Shown: positions 22,379 to 29,175 of the stretch, piece after piece
Layout: every line of letters starts with the position of its first letter
Position numbering within the stretch: the stretch's first letter is position 1
Origin: Candidatus Nomurabacteria bacterium
GTDB taxonomy: Bacteria; Patescibacteriota; Minisyncoccia; Phycocordibacterales; UBA9973
DNA: 36,080 bases
NCBI GenBank assembly: GCA_023267275.1
Contig: JAHFNO010000015.1
Span: 1-36,080 of the forward strand
Reading direction: 5' to 3'
Position numbers and translations under genes: made by a program
The notes under the pieces: generated by a model
Told to the model about the DNA's origin: nothing
What the model saw: the letters and a program-made list of their open reading frames with translations, nothing else
The model's database searches: none

Positions 22379-23002
22379 CTAATTTCCGAATCGTTCTTCT
22401 ACTTTACTCCAGTTTAAGTTTGCGAAGAAATCTTCTACGTATTGCTTCTTACCACTTGGCTGATAGTCGAAGACAAATGAATGCTCCCACATATCGATTG
22501 CAAGAATACATTTTGGTCCGTTGAGATGTCCAAGATGTTGTTCATCTACCCATTGTGTGAGGAGATGTCCTGTCTCAGAACAATAGTAGAGCATTGCCCA
22601 ACCGACACCGCGAGTCATAGCGAGTGCTTTGAGACGAGCGAGGAATGCATCATATGAACCGAAATCTTTTATAACTTGCAGCCCTAAACCACTTTCCATA
22701 GAAAGTGGTCGGGCGCCTCCTTCAAGGGAGGCGAAATAAATCTCATGGTTTTTCATTCCGTCGTGTTCGAAAGCAAAGCGACGCTGGAGCTCGGCGATTT
22801 CGTATGCATTTTTTTCTGCATCCCCGCCCGACTGAACGCCGTCAGTCGTTCGGGCGGGAGCGCTGAGTTCTTTTATTTTTGTTTGAATATAGTTTGCGAA
22901 TTTCACATAGCCAGCATAGAGCTTCATATGTTCCTCGATATTTTTTGCAGAGATGCCAATGAGAGCCGGTATCTGAAATGTTTTTGCGGTGAAGTAGTCC
23001 AT
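22379..23002 (-). CDS. sod: Fe/Mn-type superoxide dismutase
   Basis: Cytosolic enzyme removing superoxide. 207 aa. Metal ligands are recognisable: His in NIEEHMKLY (residue about 25), His in KNHEIYF, and Asp and His in AIDMWEHSF. Two insertions relative to E. coli SodA/B fall in loops: residues about 49-60 (APARTTDGVQSG) and 90-105 (EGGARPLSMESG). Both are encoded by DNA palindromes. The second aromatic/His cluster of the canonical HYGKHH is reduced to HMKLYAGY. A GCCTAAA array lies directly before the ATG. Metal preference cannot be read by eye. Confidence 0.93.
   Translation of the reverse strand: MDYFTAKTFQIPALIGISAKNIEEHMKLYAGYVKFANYIQTKIKELSAPARTTDGVQSGGDAEKNAYEIAELQRRFAFEHDGMKNHEIYFASLEGGARPLSMESGLGLQVIKDFGSYDAFLARLKALAMTRGVGWAMLYYCSETGHLLTQWVDEQHLGHLNGPKCILAIDMWEHSFVFDYQPSGKKQYVEDFFANLNWSKVEERFGN
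22688..22733. repeat. two adjacent palindromes inside the SOD gene
   Basis: ACCACTTTC/GAAAGTGGT with loop CATA (22688-22709), then CGCCTCC/GGAGGCG (22714-22733). They encode a surface loop. Confidence 0.8.
22823..22858. repeat. GC-rich palindrome inside the SOD gene
   Basis: Outer arms CCCGCCCGA/TCGGGCGGG, inner GACTGA/TCAGTC. The GC content is much above the gene average. It encodes PARTTDGVQSGG. Confidence 0.85.
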
Positions 23003-23006
23003 AAAT

Positions 23007-23039
23007 TAGGCGTTAGGCTTTAGGCACTAGGCTTTAGCC
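23007..23039 (-). repeat. GCCTAAA heptad array in SOD leader
   Basis: TAGGCGT, TAGGCTT, TAGGCAC, TAGGCTT, TAGCC on the plus strand. On the gene strand it ends CGCCTAATTT directly before the ATG. Confidence 0.85.
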
Positions 23040-23080
23040 ATTCATAAATACTAATGTTTTGATTATATCAGAATAACACA

Positions 23081-23111
23081 AAACCCCGGCGACATAGTCG
23101 CCGGGGTTTTG
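23081..23111. terminator. terminator between rpmB and the SOD gene
   Basis: AAAACCCCGGCGAC / GTCGCCGGGGTTTT, loop ATA, 14-bp arms. It ends rpmB transcripts on the minus strand. Confidence 0.85.
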
Positions 23112-23131
23112 TGTAGTTTTGAATTTTGCTG

Positions 23132-23159
23132 GTGCCTAAAGCCTAATGCCTAGAGTCTG
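23132..23159 (+). repeat. GCCTAAA heptad array, opposite orientation, at rpmB 3' end
   Basis: GTGCCTA, AAGCCTA, ATGCCTA, GAGTCTG. It faces the SOD leader array across the terminator and lies just past the rpmB stop codon. Confidence 0.8.
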
Positions 23160-23160
23160 A

Positions 23161-23406
23161 TTATTTTATGATTCCAGCTTTTTTGAGGGTAGCGAATGCT
23201 CCGAGCTTGTTGATTGTGCGGAGACCGCGAGTAGATACTGGGAGAACAAAAGTCTTTTTGAGTTCAGCAACATAGACACGCTTTTTCTGGATGTTTGGGT
23301 ATTTGCGTACCATACCTGTTGGGTTGAATTTGGTAGCACGAGTACGGTTGGAGAAACCTCCAGCCATAATCGAACCTTTTTTAGTTATTGCGCATACTTT
23401 TGCCAT
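23161..23406 (-). CDS. rpmB: 50S ribosomal protein L28
   Basis: 81 aa from MAKVCAITKKGS. A longer frame to 23445 is possible, but its first residues do not match the family. L28 hallmarks: MAKVCxITKKG (family CQVTGK), SNRTRATKFNP (SHARNATKR), NIQKKRV, and VSTRGLRTINKLG (VSAKGMRVIDKKG). It lacks the CxxC zinc pair found in some L28 proteins. It stands alone here without rpmG. Confidence 0.94.
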   Translation of the reverse strand: MAKVCAITKKGSIMAGGFSNRTRATKFNPTGMVRKYPNIQKKRVYVAELKKTFVLPVSTRGLRTINKLGAFATLKKAGIIK

Positions 23407-23483
23407 ATAATATGTTTCGTTTACTTGTGCGTTGCATGCTATCATATCGTAAGCAGGAATGCAATTGTTTGGTATTTTTGCTA

Positions 23484-23517
23484 GTGCCTAAAGCCTAATT
23501 ATCTAACGCCTAATTTT
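23484..23517 (+). repeat. GCCTAAA-type heptad array in site-2 protease leader
   Basis: GTGCCTA, AAGCCTA, ATTATCT, then AACGCCTAATTTTT, running into the ATG at 23519. Confidence 0.8.
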
Positions 23518-23518
23518 T

Positions 23519-24154
23519 ATGTCACTCACCAACACCGTCTTTTATGTGATAGTGCTCATCATGTCGATCGTGGTTCACGAAGTAGCACACGGCTTTGCTG
23601 CCGAGTCGCAAGGGGATCCAACAGCTCGATATGCCGGCCGACTCACACTAAACCCACTCAAACATATAGATCTTGTGGGTTCTATCTTATTGCCGCTATT
23701 TCTTATCATTACTCACTCAGGCTTTATTATTGGTTGGGCAAAGCCAGTACCATATAACGAACGCAATCTTCGCGACAAGAAATGGGGAACTATCGCCGTA
23801 GCTAGTGCTGGAATCATTGCAAACCTTGGCCTGGCATTCATTTTCGGTGTAGCGATCCGATTTGCCGGCGTCTTGGGAAGTGCAGGCCCTGCATTTATGT
23901 CTATTGCCACTACTATTGTATTGGTAAATCTCTTGCTGGCGCTCTTTAACCTCATTCCGATTCCACCACTCGACGGATCAAAGATTCTTTTTTCATTATT
24001 GCCAGAGAAAACCGCCACAGCCGCATTCCGCGCTCGCGTAGAATATCTCGCATTGCCTCTTCTTATTGTATTTATCATTTTCCTTTGGCCAGCTATTGTT
24101 CCAGTGATTGGATGGATGTTTACTTTGCTTACTGGGATACCAATGTCATTTTAG
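23519..24154 (+). CDS. site-2 protease family protein (M50)
   Basis: Intramembrane zinc metalloprotease, 211 aa, short form without PDZ domain. HExxH motif at residues 20-24 (VVHEVAHGFAA) in the first transmembrane helix. The third ligand and signature are NLIPIPPLDGSKIL (Asn144, Asp152). Five to six hydrophobic segments. Short M50 proteins of this kind process membrane-bound regulators or stress signals; the substrate here is unknown. Confidence 0.92.
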   Translation: MSLTNTVFYVIVLIMSIVVHEVAHGFAAESQGDPTARYAGRLTLNPLKHIDLVGSILLPLFLIITHSGFIIGWAKPVPYNERNLRDKKWGTIAVASAGIIANLGLAFIFGVAIRFAGVLGSAGPAFMSIATTIVLVNLLLALFNLIPIPPLDGSKILFSLLPEKTATAAFRARVEYLALPLLIVFIIFLWPAIVPVIGWMFTLLTGIPMSF

Positions 24155-24164
24155 TTTAAATCAC

Positions 24165-24206
24165 CCCACCTCAATCCTCCTCCTCGAAAAGGGGAGGAAG
24201 GCACTA
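24165..24206. repeat. dispersed repeat R2, single copy
   Basis: ATCACCCCACCTCAATCCTC then CTCCTCGAAAAGGGGAGGA, matching the unit before comEC. It folds as a small hairpin after the protease gene. Confidence 0.75.
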
Positions 24207-24207
24207 T

Positions 24208-24461
24208 TTGCTTTTTATCAAGACATTAGGTATAGTAATGCCCGTCTGGTTTCACTCTAGATCGGAACCCTAAAGTCTATGGGATTCGAGTTGCACTAGT
24301 TATTTGGATCCAGCTTTTTTAAATCTAAAAATAAGAATTTCAGAATTGACGCATTTCTTTGTTGCTTCGTTCGTTTGTTCCCGCGGAGTATATTTATACA
24401 CCTTGGTCGCAAGCCTCGCTCGCGCCTCGAACTGCATTCATTTCTAAAATTCTTACCAAAT
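24208..24461 (+). promoter_or_regulatory. rpsL promoter and structured 5' leader
   Basis: Promoter TTGCTT (24208-24213), 17-bp spacer, TATAGT (24231-24236). The leader, about 220 nt, holds an imperfect stem (CGGAACCC with GGGATTCG) inside CTAG ends and a U6 run at 24315-24320. It could be an autoregulatory or attenuation site for ribosomal protein S12. There is no gene in this stretch. The last part contains a GC-rich repeat-like segment (TCGCAAGCCTCGCTCGCG). Confidence 0.55.
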
Positions 24462-24890
24462 ATGCCAACAATAAATCAATTAGCAAAAAAGGGTCGCGTA
24501 AAAGTGACACAAAAATCTCGAGCAACAGCATTGTCTCGCGGTTTCAATGCGCTTAAAAACAAGCCAATCTACTACCCATCTCCATTTAAGCGTGGTGTGT
24601 GTACAAAAGTTACAACTACTACTCCAAAGAAGCCAAACTCAGCGCTCCGAAAAATTGCCCGCGTTCGCCTATCAAACGGAATGGAAGTAACTGCATATAT
24701 CCCAGGTGAAGGACACAATCTTCAAGAACACTCAGTGGTTATGCTTCGCGGAGGTCGCGTGAAAGACCTTATCGGAGTTCGTTACCACATTGTTCGTGGA
24801 CGTCTCGATACTTCTGGTGTTGAAAAGCGTCGTAAGGCTCGCTCACGTTACGGTAACAAGCGTCCTAAGGCAGCTGCAGCAAAGAAGTAG
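24462..24890 (+). CDS. rpsL: 30S ribosomal protein S12
   Basis: 142 aa from [11 protein letters not shown]. The frame opens 29 codons earlier but only the part from this ATG matches S12. Decoding-centre motifs are conserved ([50 protein letters not shown]). The usual KDLPGVRY reads KDLIGVRY, so the proline is isoleucine. About a dozen extra residues lie between the N-terminus and KRGVCT compared with E. coli. First gene of the str cluster, followed by rpsG. Confidence 0.96.
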   Translation: MPTINQLAKKGRVKVTQKSRATALSRGFNALKNKPIYYPSPFKRGVCTKVTTTTPKKPNSALRKIARVRLSNGMEVTAYIPGEGHNLQEHSVVMLRGGRVKDLIGVRYHIVRGRLDTSGVEKRRKARSRYGNKRPKAAAAKK

Positions 24891-24892
24891 AA

Positions 24893-25013
24893 AGTTCATA
24901 AAGTCTATAAAGTTCATAAAGTAAATGCGTTTTGTATCTCTTTATAAACTTTAAAAACTTTTAACTTTATAAACCAACTTTAAACTTTACAAACTTTCAA
25001 CTTTATAACTCAT
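24893..25013. repeat. degenerate AT-rich tandem repeat between rpsL and rpsG
   Basis: Runs of AAAGTTCAT-type 9-bp units are followed by the complementary CTTTATAAA/ACTTT-type units. The whole stretch can fold back on itself and ends three bases before the rpsG ATG. Confidence 0.75.
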
Positions 25014-25015
25014 TT

Positions 25016-25486
25016 ATGCGACGACCAGTCAAAAAACGAAATATTCCAGGTCCAGACATCATGTTCGGATCTGAGCGTCTCGAAAAATTCATCAACAATG
25101 TTATGTGGGATGGAAAGAAAGAGACTGCACGAAAGTGTGTCTACGGAGCACTTGCTATTATCAAAGAAAAGACAGGCAATGAAAATCCTCTCGAAGTATT
25201 CGATGCAGCAATCAAGAACGTAGGTCCAGCTATCGAAGTTCGCTCACGCCGCGTTGGTGGAGCAAACTATCAGGTTCCTCGCGAAGTTCGCCCAGAACGA
25301 AAACAGGCACTTGCATACCGATGGATCATCGATGCAGCTCGCAACGGAAAGGGAAAGCCAATGGCAGAAAAACTCGCATCTGAAATCATGGCCGCATTCA
25401 ACAATGAAGGCGCAGCGATCAAGAAACGAGACGACACAAAGAAAATGGCAGACTCAAACAAAGCGTTCGCACACCTGGCTTGGTAA
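25016..25486 (+). CDS. rpsG: 30S ribosomal protein S7
   Basis: 156 aa, normal length. Motifs RRPVKKRNIPGPDIMFGSERLEKFINNVMWDGKKETA, VRSRRVGGANYQVPREVRP and AFAHLAW are all present. S7 organises the 3' domain of 16S rRNA and contacts the decoding region. In most bacteria fusA follows directly; here about 5.7 kb of accessory DNA intervenes. Confidence 0.97.
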   Translation: MRRPVKKRNIPGPDIMFGSERLEKFINNVMWDGKKETARKCVYGALAIIKEKTGNENPLEVFDAAIKNVGPAIEVRSRRVGGANYQVPREVRPERKQALAYRWIIDAARNGKGKPMAEKLASEIMAAFNNEGAAIKKRDDTKKMADSNKAFAHLAW

Positions 25487-25505
25487 CAAAATATACTCAA
25501 CAAAA

Positions 25506-25536
25506 AAATACTTCTCTTTGAGAAGTATTTTTTTGT
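25506..25536 (+). terminator. terminator of rpsL-rpsG unit
   Basis: AAATACTTCTC / GAGAAGTATTT with loop TTT, followed by T-run. Confidence 0.9.
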
Positions 25537-25565
25537 TGACACCCAGACAAATATAATAATATAAT
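25536..25565 (+). promoter_or_regulatory. promoter of the gene at 25597
   Basis: TTGACA (25536-25541), 18-bp spacer, TATAAT (25560-25565). Confidence 0.75.
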
Positions 25566-25596
25566 CTATATTATTATTCTTAATTGAAGAAAAATC

Positions 25597-25953
25597 ATGA
25601 CTGAAGGAATGCCATCAATGGAGTCTAAGAATGATCCGATTAAAGTAATGCGTTATATGGAGCAAATGGGTAGCGATATTTCGAGGCATGCTCGAACTGT
25701 GATTGCTATGATTGAATTCGCTAAAAAGAATAATATTCCGATTGATTTGTCAGGGAATAAACTCCAAAAGTTTGCTTCGGGAGGAGAAAATGAAGTTAAA
25801 CTTATCAATTTGCGCGGTGACCTAGCAGAGTTTGAGTCAATTCTTTTCAGACAAGGTGTTAAAATGAAAATGGCGGATCTTGAAGCTCAACATTTGCCAA
25901 ATGAGAATGATAAAATTGCGCAAAATCTGAATTCAAAAGAGGGTCGTAACTAA
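25597..25953 (+). CDS. hypothetical protein, 118 aa
   Basis: Not recognised. Helical and charged (DPIKVMRYMEQMGSDISRHARTVIAMIEFAKKNN), no membrane segment. An ATG closer to the body (MESKND) is a possible alternative start. First gene of the accessory block between rpsG and fusA, with its own promoter and terminator. Confidence 0.65.
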   Translation: MTEGMPSMESKNDPIKVMRYMEQMGSDISRHARTVIAMIEFAKKNNIPIDLSGNKLQKFASGGENEVKLINLRGDLAEFESILFRQGVKMKMADLEAQHLPNENDKIAQNLNSKEGRN

Positions 25954-25988
25954 ATTAAAAAGCTCGGGTAACCCCGAGCTTTTTAATT
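25953..25988 (+). terminator. intrinsic terminator, 16-bp arms
   Basis: AATTAAAAAGCTCGGG with its exact complement and loop TAAC, starting in the last base of the stop codon. Confidence 0.9.
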
Positions 25989-26014
25989 TATAAATAACCT
26001 ACGTATTTTTTTAT

Positions 26015-26042
26015 TTGACATTCATTCGCTAGGTGCTACATT
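26015..26042 (+). promoter_or_regulatory. promoter of the gene at 26074
   Basis: TTGACA (26015-26020), 16-bp spacer, TACATT (26037-26042). Confidence 0.65.
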
Positions 26043-26073
26043 TGAGTTAAATTTCACCTAAAATTCATTTGGT

Positions 26074-26484
26074 ATGGATAAAAATATTTTGGCATTTGAT
26101 CCTCATCCTGAGCATGAACGGGGTTTACGGCAAATAACTGTTTTTAGCACCCGATTTCTTAAGGAAGAACTCTGGGAACACGATGGAGCTGAAGGAGTCC
26201 TTCATATTATTGAGGAATCCTTTTATGGCTTTTTGAAAAAAGTTGATGGTCTTACTGATGAGGAAGCGAAAAAAATTCTTCCTGATTTCGCTTTTGCAGA
26301 AACAAGGGATTTGGAAGCGGAGAAAAAAGTCGGGCGTATTTTTCAACAAGATCCATCACTAAGAAGAATCCTGGCAAGAAAATTTCTTGTCGCCAAGAAA
26401 CAGGGAACTCTTATTTCGGATGAGGAGATCATAAAAAGAAATCTCTTTCGGCGTGAAAAATTTAAGTATATTGGAACAGGATAA
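26074..26484 (+). CDS. hypothetical protein, 136 aa
   Basis: Not recognised. Mostly helical (KEELWEHDGAEGVLHIIEESFYGFLKKVDGLTDEEAKKILPDF) with a basic C-terminus (KRNLFRREKFKYIGTG). No known motif. A single-gene unit with promoter and terminator. Confidence 0.65.
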   Translation: MDKNILAFDPHPEHERGLRQITVFSTRFLKEELWEHDGAEGVLHIIEESFYGFLKKVDGLTDEEAKKILPDFAFAETRDLEAEKKVGRIFQQDPSLRRILARKFLVAKKQGTLISDEEIIKRNLFRREKFKYIGTG

Positions 26485-26502
26485 ATAATTTTTCAAAAAT
26501 CA

Positions 26503-26530
26503 AAGGAGTCCCATAAAGGCTCCTTTTTCT
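26503..26530 (+). terminator. intrinsic terminator
   Basis: AAAGGAG / CTCCTTT stem with a T-rich tail. Confidence 0.85.
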
Positions 26531-26571
26531 TTTTTTAAAATAATGTAGTATTTCATTTAAATCCCGCTCCT

Positions 26572-26745
26572 ATGGCAAAGCAACCCACATTCGCACCACC
26601 GAAGATGAATGCAATCAAACGGTACATTTGCAAAAAGAAAAAGAAAAGAATCCATGATGTTTTTGTAAAGTGTAGAGGTAGGTCAAGAATAGTTATTGAT
26701 CCATCAGCACTCCCTTTTATCAAAAAGAGAATAAACCCAACCTAA
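26572..26745 (+). CDS. small basic protein MAKQP-1, 57 aa
   Basis: A 57-codon frame starting MAKQPTFAPPKMNA and containing KKKKKRIHDVF. Related by its start (MAKQPxxxAPKMNA) to the 39-aa frame at 27245, and the bases before both starts are alike (GCTCCTATGGCAAA and GCTCCCATGGCAAA). Very rich in Lys/Arg, so it probably binds nucleic acid. The terminator overlaps its stop. Two cysteines (RYICKK and VKCRGR) are spaced 16 residues apart; the second is shared by the paralogue (VRCKGE). Function unknown. Confidence 0.6.
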   Translation: MAKQPTFAPPKMNAIKRYICKKKKKRIHDVFVKCRGRSRIVIDPSALPFIKKRINPT

Positions 26746-26765
26746 GAAGGAAGGGTTTTTATTTT
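26733..26765 (+). terminator. terminator overlapping end of MAKQP-1
   Basis: AAACCC ... GGGTTT with inner CC/GG pair and a T-rich tail. The homologous terminator after MAKQP-2 keeps the same pairs with changed loops. Confidence 0.75.
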
Positions 26766-26774
26766 GTTTACACT

Positions 26775-26892
26775 GGGTTTGCCCGGTAGTAGATCTTTTT
26801 GATATTGCTACGCAATGCACCAAAGGTGCTTCAAAAAGTCTCACTACCGGGTTTGACAAAGAATATGTGGATGGTAGTGTAAAGAAAAACTT
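26775..26892 (+). repeat. cloverleaf repeat copy 1 with promoter region
   Basis: 118 bp that match 27417-27534 with a single difference. The core 26782-26851 (70 bp) folds as outer stem CCCGGTAGT/ACTACCGGG, continued by AGAxCTTTTTGA/TCAAAAAGTCT, with two inner hairpins ATTGC-TAC-GCAAT and GCACC-AAA-GGTGC. The shared part then includes TTGACA and the start of a downstream promoter. See also copy 3 at 30591. Confidence 0.9.
26853..26880 (+). promoter_or_regulatory. promoter after cloverleaf copy 1
   Basis: TTGACA (26853-26858), 16-bp spacer, TAGTGT (26875-26880), followed by AAAGAAAAAC. The same TAGTGT-RAAGAAAAAC box lies before the gene at 28638, which suggests shared control. Confidence 0.6.
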
Positions 26893-26899
26893 TTACATT

Positions 26900-27214
26900 A
26901 TGTCAATACCGAAACTCGAAGCCGTAATACGTGAGCTTCATGAAAAAAATGATATCAAAAGTATCGAAAAAAAGAGACAAGCATGTATGAAGCTTTTGGA
27001 TAGTTATTGTCTTCTTAAACGAGCTACCGAAAAACATATTTCCGCATGCAAATACGCAGTCTCAGTACTCGTTCTAATTCCTGGAAAGAAAAATGCGGAT
27101 GAGATAGGTATGTGGCTTAAAATGAAAGGCCTCGCTGTTGTTTCTGGCATTGCACGGCAGTTGCCAGATAATACAAATGATTTACTGCATGCAAAGGCCG
27201 TGCTTGGACATTAA
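26900..27214 (+). CDS. small helical protein A (CCYA-like family), 104 aa
   Basis: From MSIPKLEAVIRELHEKN. Helical, with ISACKYAVSVLV at residues about 48-58 aligning to SACCYAALVVSG of protein B and VVCCYASVVLSH of protein C. The preceding helix carrying LLDSYCLL aligns to IMEGYTEL in B. A diverged member of a three-gene family in this block. Soluble, no signal peptide. Function unknown. Confidence 0.65.
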   Translation: MSIPKLEAVIRELHEKNDIKSIEKKRQACMKLLDSYCLLKRATEKHISACKYAVSVLVLIPGKKNADEIGMWLKMKGLAVVSGIARQLPDNTNDLLHAKAVLGH

Positions 27215-27244
27215 TTCATTTTTTCACAACTCAATTTTGCTCCC

Positions 27245-27364
27245 ATGGCAAAACAACCCAAATCTACAGCGCCCAAAATGAACGCCAAAAGAAAACGTGC
27301 AAAAAAGAAGTTAGAACCGCGAGTAAGATGTAAAGGAGAATCAAAATTGATAATCATCGTTTAA
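27245..27364 (+). CDS. small basic protein MAKQP-2, 39 aa
   Basis: A 39-codon frame, MAKQPKSTAPKMNAKRKRAK and on to VRCKGESKLIIIV. Paralogue of MAKQP-1. Lys/Arg-rich. Both paralogues lie immediately 5' of a cloverleaf copy. Too short for certainty, but two related frames in the same position support each other. Confidence 0.5.
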   Translation: MAKQPKSTAPKMNAKRKRAKKKLEPRVRCKGESKLIIIV

Positions 27365-27374
27365 AAGACAAATG

Positions 27375-27406
27375 AAACCCGACCTACCAAGGAAGGGTTT
27401 TTATTT
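27375..27406 (+). terminator. terminator after MAKQP-2
   Basis: AAACCC / GGGTTT with inner CC/GG pair and a T-rich tail; homologue of the one at 26733. Confidence 0.75.
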
Positions 27407-27416
27407 TGCATACATC

Positions 27417-27534
27417 GGGTTTGCCCGGTAGTAGATCTTTTTGATATTGCTACGCAATGCACCAAAGGTGCTTCAAAAAGTCTCACTACCGGGTTTGACA
27501 AAGAATATGTGGATGGTAGGGTAAAGAAAAACTT
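27417..27534 (+). repeat. cloverleaf repeat copy 2 with promoter region
   Basis: Same 118 bp as copy 1 with one base changed. Core 27424-27493. The promoter is TTGACA (27495-27500) and TAGGGT (27517-27522). Copies 1 and 2 are 642 bp apart while the coding frames between and around them are diverged. Confidence 0.9.
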
Positions 27535-27542
27535 ATCTGACA

Positions 27543-28556
27543 ATGAAAAATAGCAAAGAACAAATTATGAAGGAGCTTCAAGAGAATATCCTCCTCATGC
27601 CGATTGTAAAATTATGGTTTGCATTAACTCAGCTTGATTCTGAAAGGCTTAATCAAATCCTGAAAATTCTCACACCAAAAAGATTCCGAGCAGTTATTGC
27701 TTGTGATTTGCGAATGCAAAATTACAAGAAACGCCTCAATACTAGCGATCTTCACTCACTGTACTTTTCGAAACCAATCGATCGAAAATTACTCGACGCG
27801 CTGTCTGTTCCGCTCTTGGTTCATATCGGAAATAAGATGGGGTACAGTCATAATTGGGGGTATTGGCATGATTTAGACGCTAAAAAAATTCCAAGAAATC
27901 AATGCAAAGATCTCTGTGATTATTTCTATGGAGCACCGACTAAACGAATTGCCACAGTTTTAGAGTTTTTAATCGACAGTACTGTGGGAGTTACTGCACC
28001 AGCGTCAGAAAGGGAATATGACATCTTTAAATACAAAGAGGGAAAGCAATTTCCTTTTGAGATGATTTGGATGCTTTCTTGTGTTCATCCAAAGTTTCTT
28101 TTTCCTGCGCTAAATATCATTCCACTATCGAAAATCAAGCGAATGCTTTATCTTTGTAAAAAAGGGCATGACGGATATTTGGAGGCAGATTTTCTTCATG
28201 AATATAAAAAAAATAGCTCTGGCCGTCATTACGCAGATAAAATGGAACCGTTTGCAAAATACGCATATATACTCAAAGACGAGATATTATTTGCTATGCT
28301 GAAGCTTTTCCATGAAGATGTCCAGCTTGTTATTACAAAATCATTAGGAGAAGAGCGTGTTCGTTTAATGTATAAGAAAAAACTATTCAACGATACCATT
28401 TCTTTTCCTGAGAACTTTACTTTATTTGTCGACAAGAATTCAAATGAAGGAATTCTTGAAAAGATACAGGCCGGAAAAGTTGCAGTTAAATCAATCGATG
28501 CAAAGAAAACAGTAGAATTACTTGGTGAGTTGTTGCTAAATGAATCCGCCGCATAA
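27543..28556 (+). CDS. hypothetical protein, 337 aa
   Basis: Not recognised. Soluble and mostly helical, with several aromatic motifs (NWGYWHDLDAKKIPRNQCKDLCDYFYGAPTKR; VHPKFLFPALNIIPLSKIKRMLYLCKKGHDGYLEADFLHEYKK). No nucleotide-binding loop or known catalytic site. It follows cloverleaf copy 2 and is the largest unknown gene of the block. It ends in a terminator. Confidence 0.7.
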   Translation: MKNSKEQIMKELQENILLMPIVKLWFALTQLDSERLNQILKILTPKRFRAVIACDLRMQNYKKRLNTSDLHSLYFSKPIDRKLLDALSVPLLVHIGNKMGYSHNWGYWHDLDAKKIPRNQCKDLCDYFYGAPTKRIATVLEFLIDSTVGVTAPASEREYDIFKYKEGKQFPFEMIWMLSCVHPKFLFPALNIIPLSKIKRMLYLCKKGHDGYLEADFLHEYKKNSSGRHYADKMEPFAKYAYILKDEILFAMLKLFHEDVQLVITKSLGEERVRLMYKKKLFNDTISFPENFTLFVDKNSNEGILEKIQAGKVAVKSIDAKKTVELLGELLLNESAA

Positions 28557-28561
28557 TTTTA

Positions 28562-28590
28562 GAGCCCCGCTACTACAGCAGGGCTTTTTT
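28562..28590 (+). terminator. intrinsic terminator
   Basis: AGCCCcGCT / AGCaGGGCT stem with a T6 tail. Confidence 0.85.
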
Positions 28591-28591
28591 C

Positions 28592-28620
28592 TTGCAAAAA
28601 ATATTGATGTGATTTAGTGT
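28592..28620 (+). promoter_or_regulatory. promoter of gene B
   Basis: TTGCAA (28592-28597), 17-bp spacer, TAGTGT (28615-28620), then GAAGAAAAAC. Matches the box before gene A. Confidence 0.65.
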
Positions 28621-28637
28621 GAAGAAAAACACTCATT

Positions 28638-28955
28638 ATGTCAGGGAAAAAACCAACGATACTGGAACTGAATGAAAAATTGCGCCTTCTTCACGGACAA
28701 CAGCTTGCCGAAAAAATGGACGAGGAGATAGATCTGGCTTTCAAAATTATGGAAGGCTATACGGAACTTTTGGAAAAGAAAATTAAGGATTCACACAGGA
28801 GTGCCTGTTGTTATGCCGCACTTGTAGTTTCCGGTTTTATCAAGGAAGGATTGGCGGATAGGACGAAAGAGTTTCTTAGAGAATATGAAGATTTTATTCA
28901 TCCTCGAGCAGCTGAAATCCTTAGAGCCAGTATGTTAAGAATGTCTGGATTCTAA
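28638..28955 (+). CDS. small helical protein B (CCYA family), 105 aa
   Basis: MSGKKPTILELNEKLRLLHG start. Pattern IDLAFKIMEGYTELLEKKI, then SACCYAALVVSG (Cys57, Cys58), and FLREYEDFIHPRAAEIL. Clearly homologous to protein C (same order of IDLAFxIxExY, CCYAxxV, FLxxYxxxIxPRA). All-helical and soluble. Unknown function. Confidence 0.75.
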   Translation: MSGKKPTILELNEKLRLLHGQQLAEKMDEEIDLAFKIMEGYTELLEKKIKDSHRSACCYAALVVSGFIKEGLADRTKEFLREYEDFIHPRAAEILRASMLRMSGF

Positions 28956-29110
28956 ATTTCACGCCAGCGCCTTTAGCTGAAGTGTCTGATTCTGGGATAA
29001 AAGAGGAAGACATATTTGGCGTCCGAAAAAGGGGCAGTAAATTGCTTGTTTATGCTGTAGAAGCCGATGTAATCAAAAAAGCCCTATTTTATAAGGGCTT
29101 TTTCTATTGA
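28925..29110 (+). pseudogene. possible gene remnant after B
   Basis: Open frame without a normal start codon, overlapping the end of B in another frame. It reads coding-like sequence (PLAEVSDSGIKEEDIFGVRK, then SKLLVYAVEADVIKKAL) up to the terminator, into which it runs. It may be the 3' end of a lost gene or chance. Confidence 0.25.
29077..29103 (+). terminator. intrinsic terminator
   Basis: AAGCCCT / AGGGCTT stem, T-rich tail. Confidence 0.85.
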
Positions 29111-29135
29111 CTTTATACTTTGATTATGCTATAAT
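29107..29135 (+). promoter_or_regulatory. promoter of helicase gene
   Basis: TTGACT (29107-29112), 17-bp spacer, TATAAT (29130-29135). Confidence 0.75.
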
Positions 29136-29175
29136 ATCGGCATAAAAATGGTAACTTAAAAACTTCATATATAAA

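Noticed and set aside
24238-24302. tRNA-like fold with GGATTCGAG before rpsL
   Set aside because: The T-arm stem does not pair and there is no acceptor stem or anticodon arm; treated as leader RNA.
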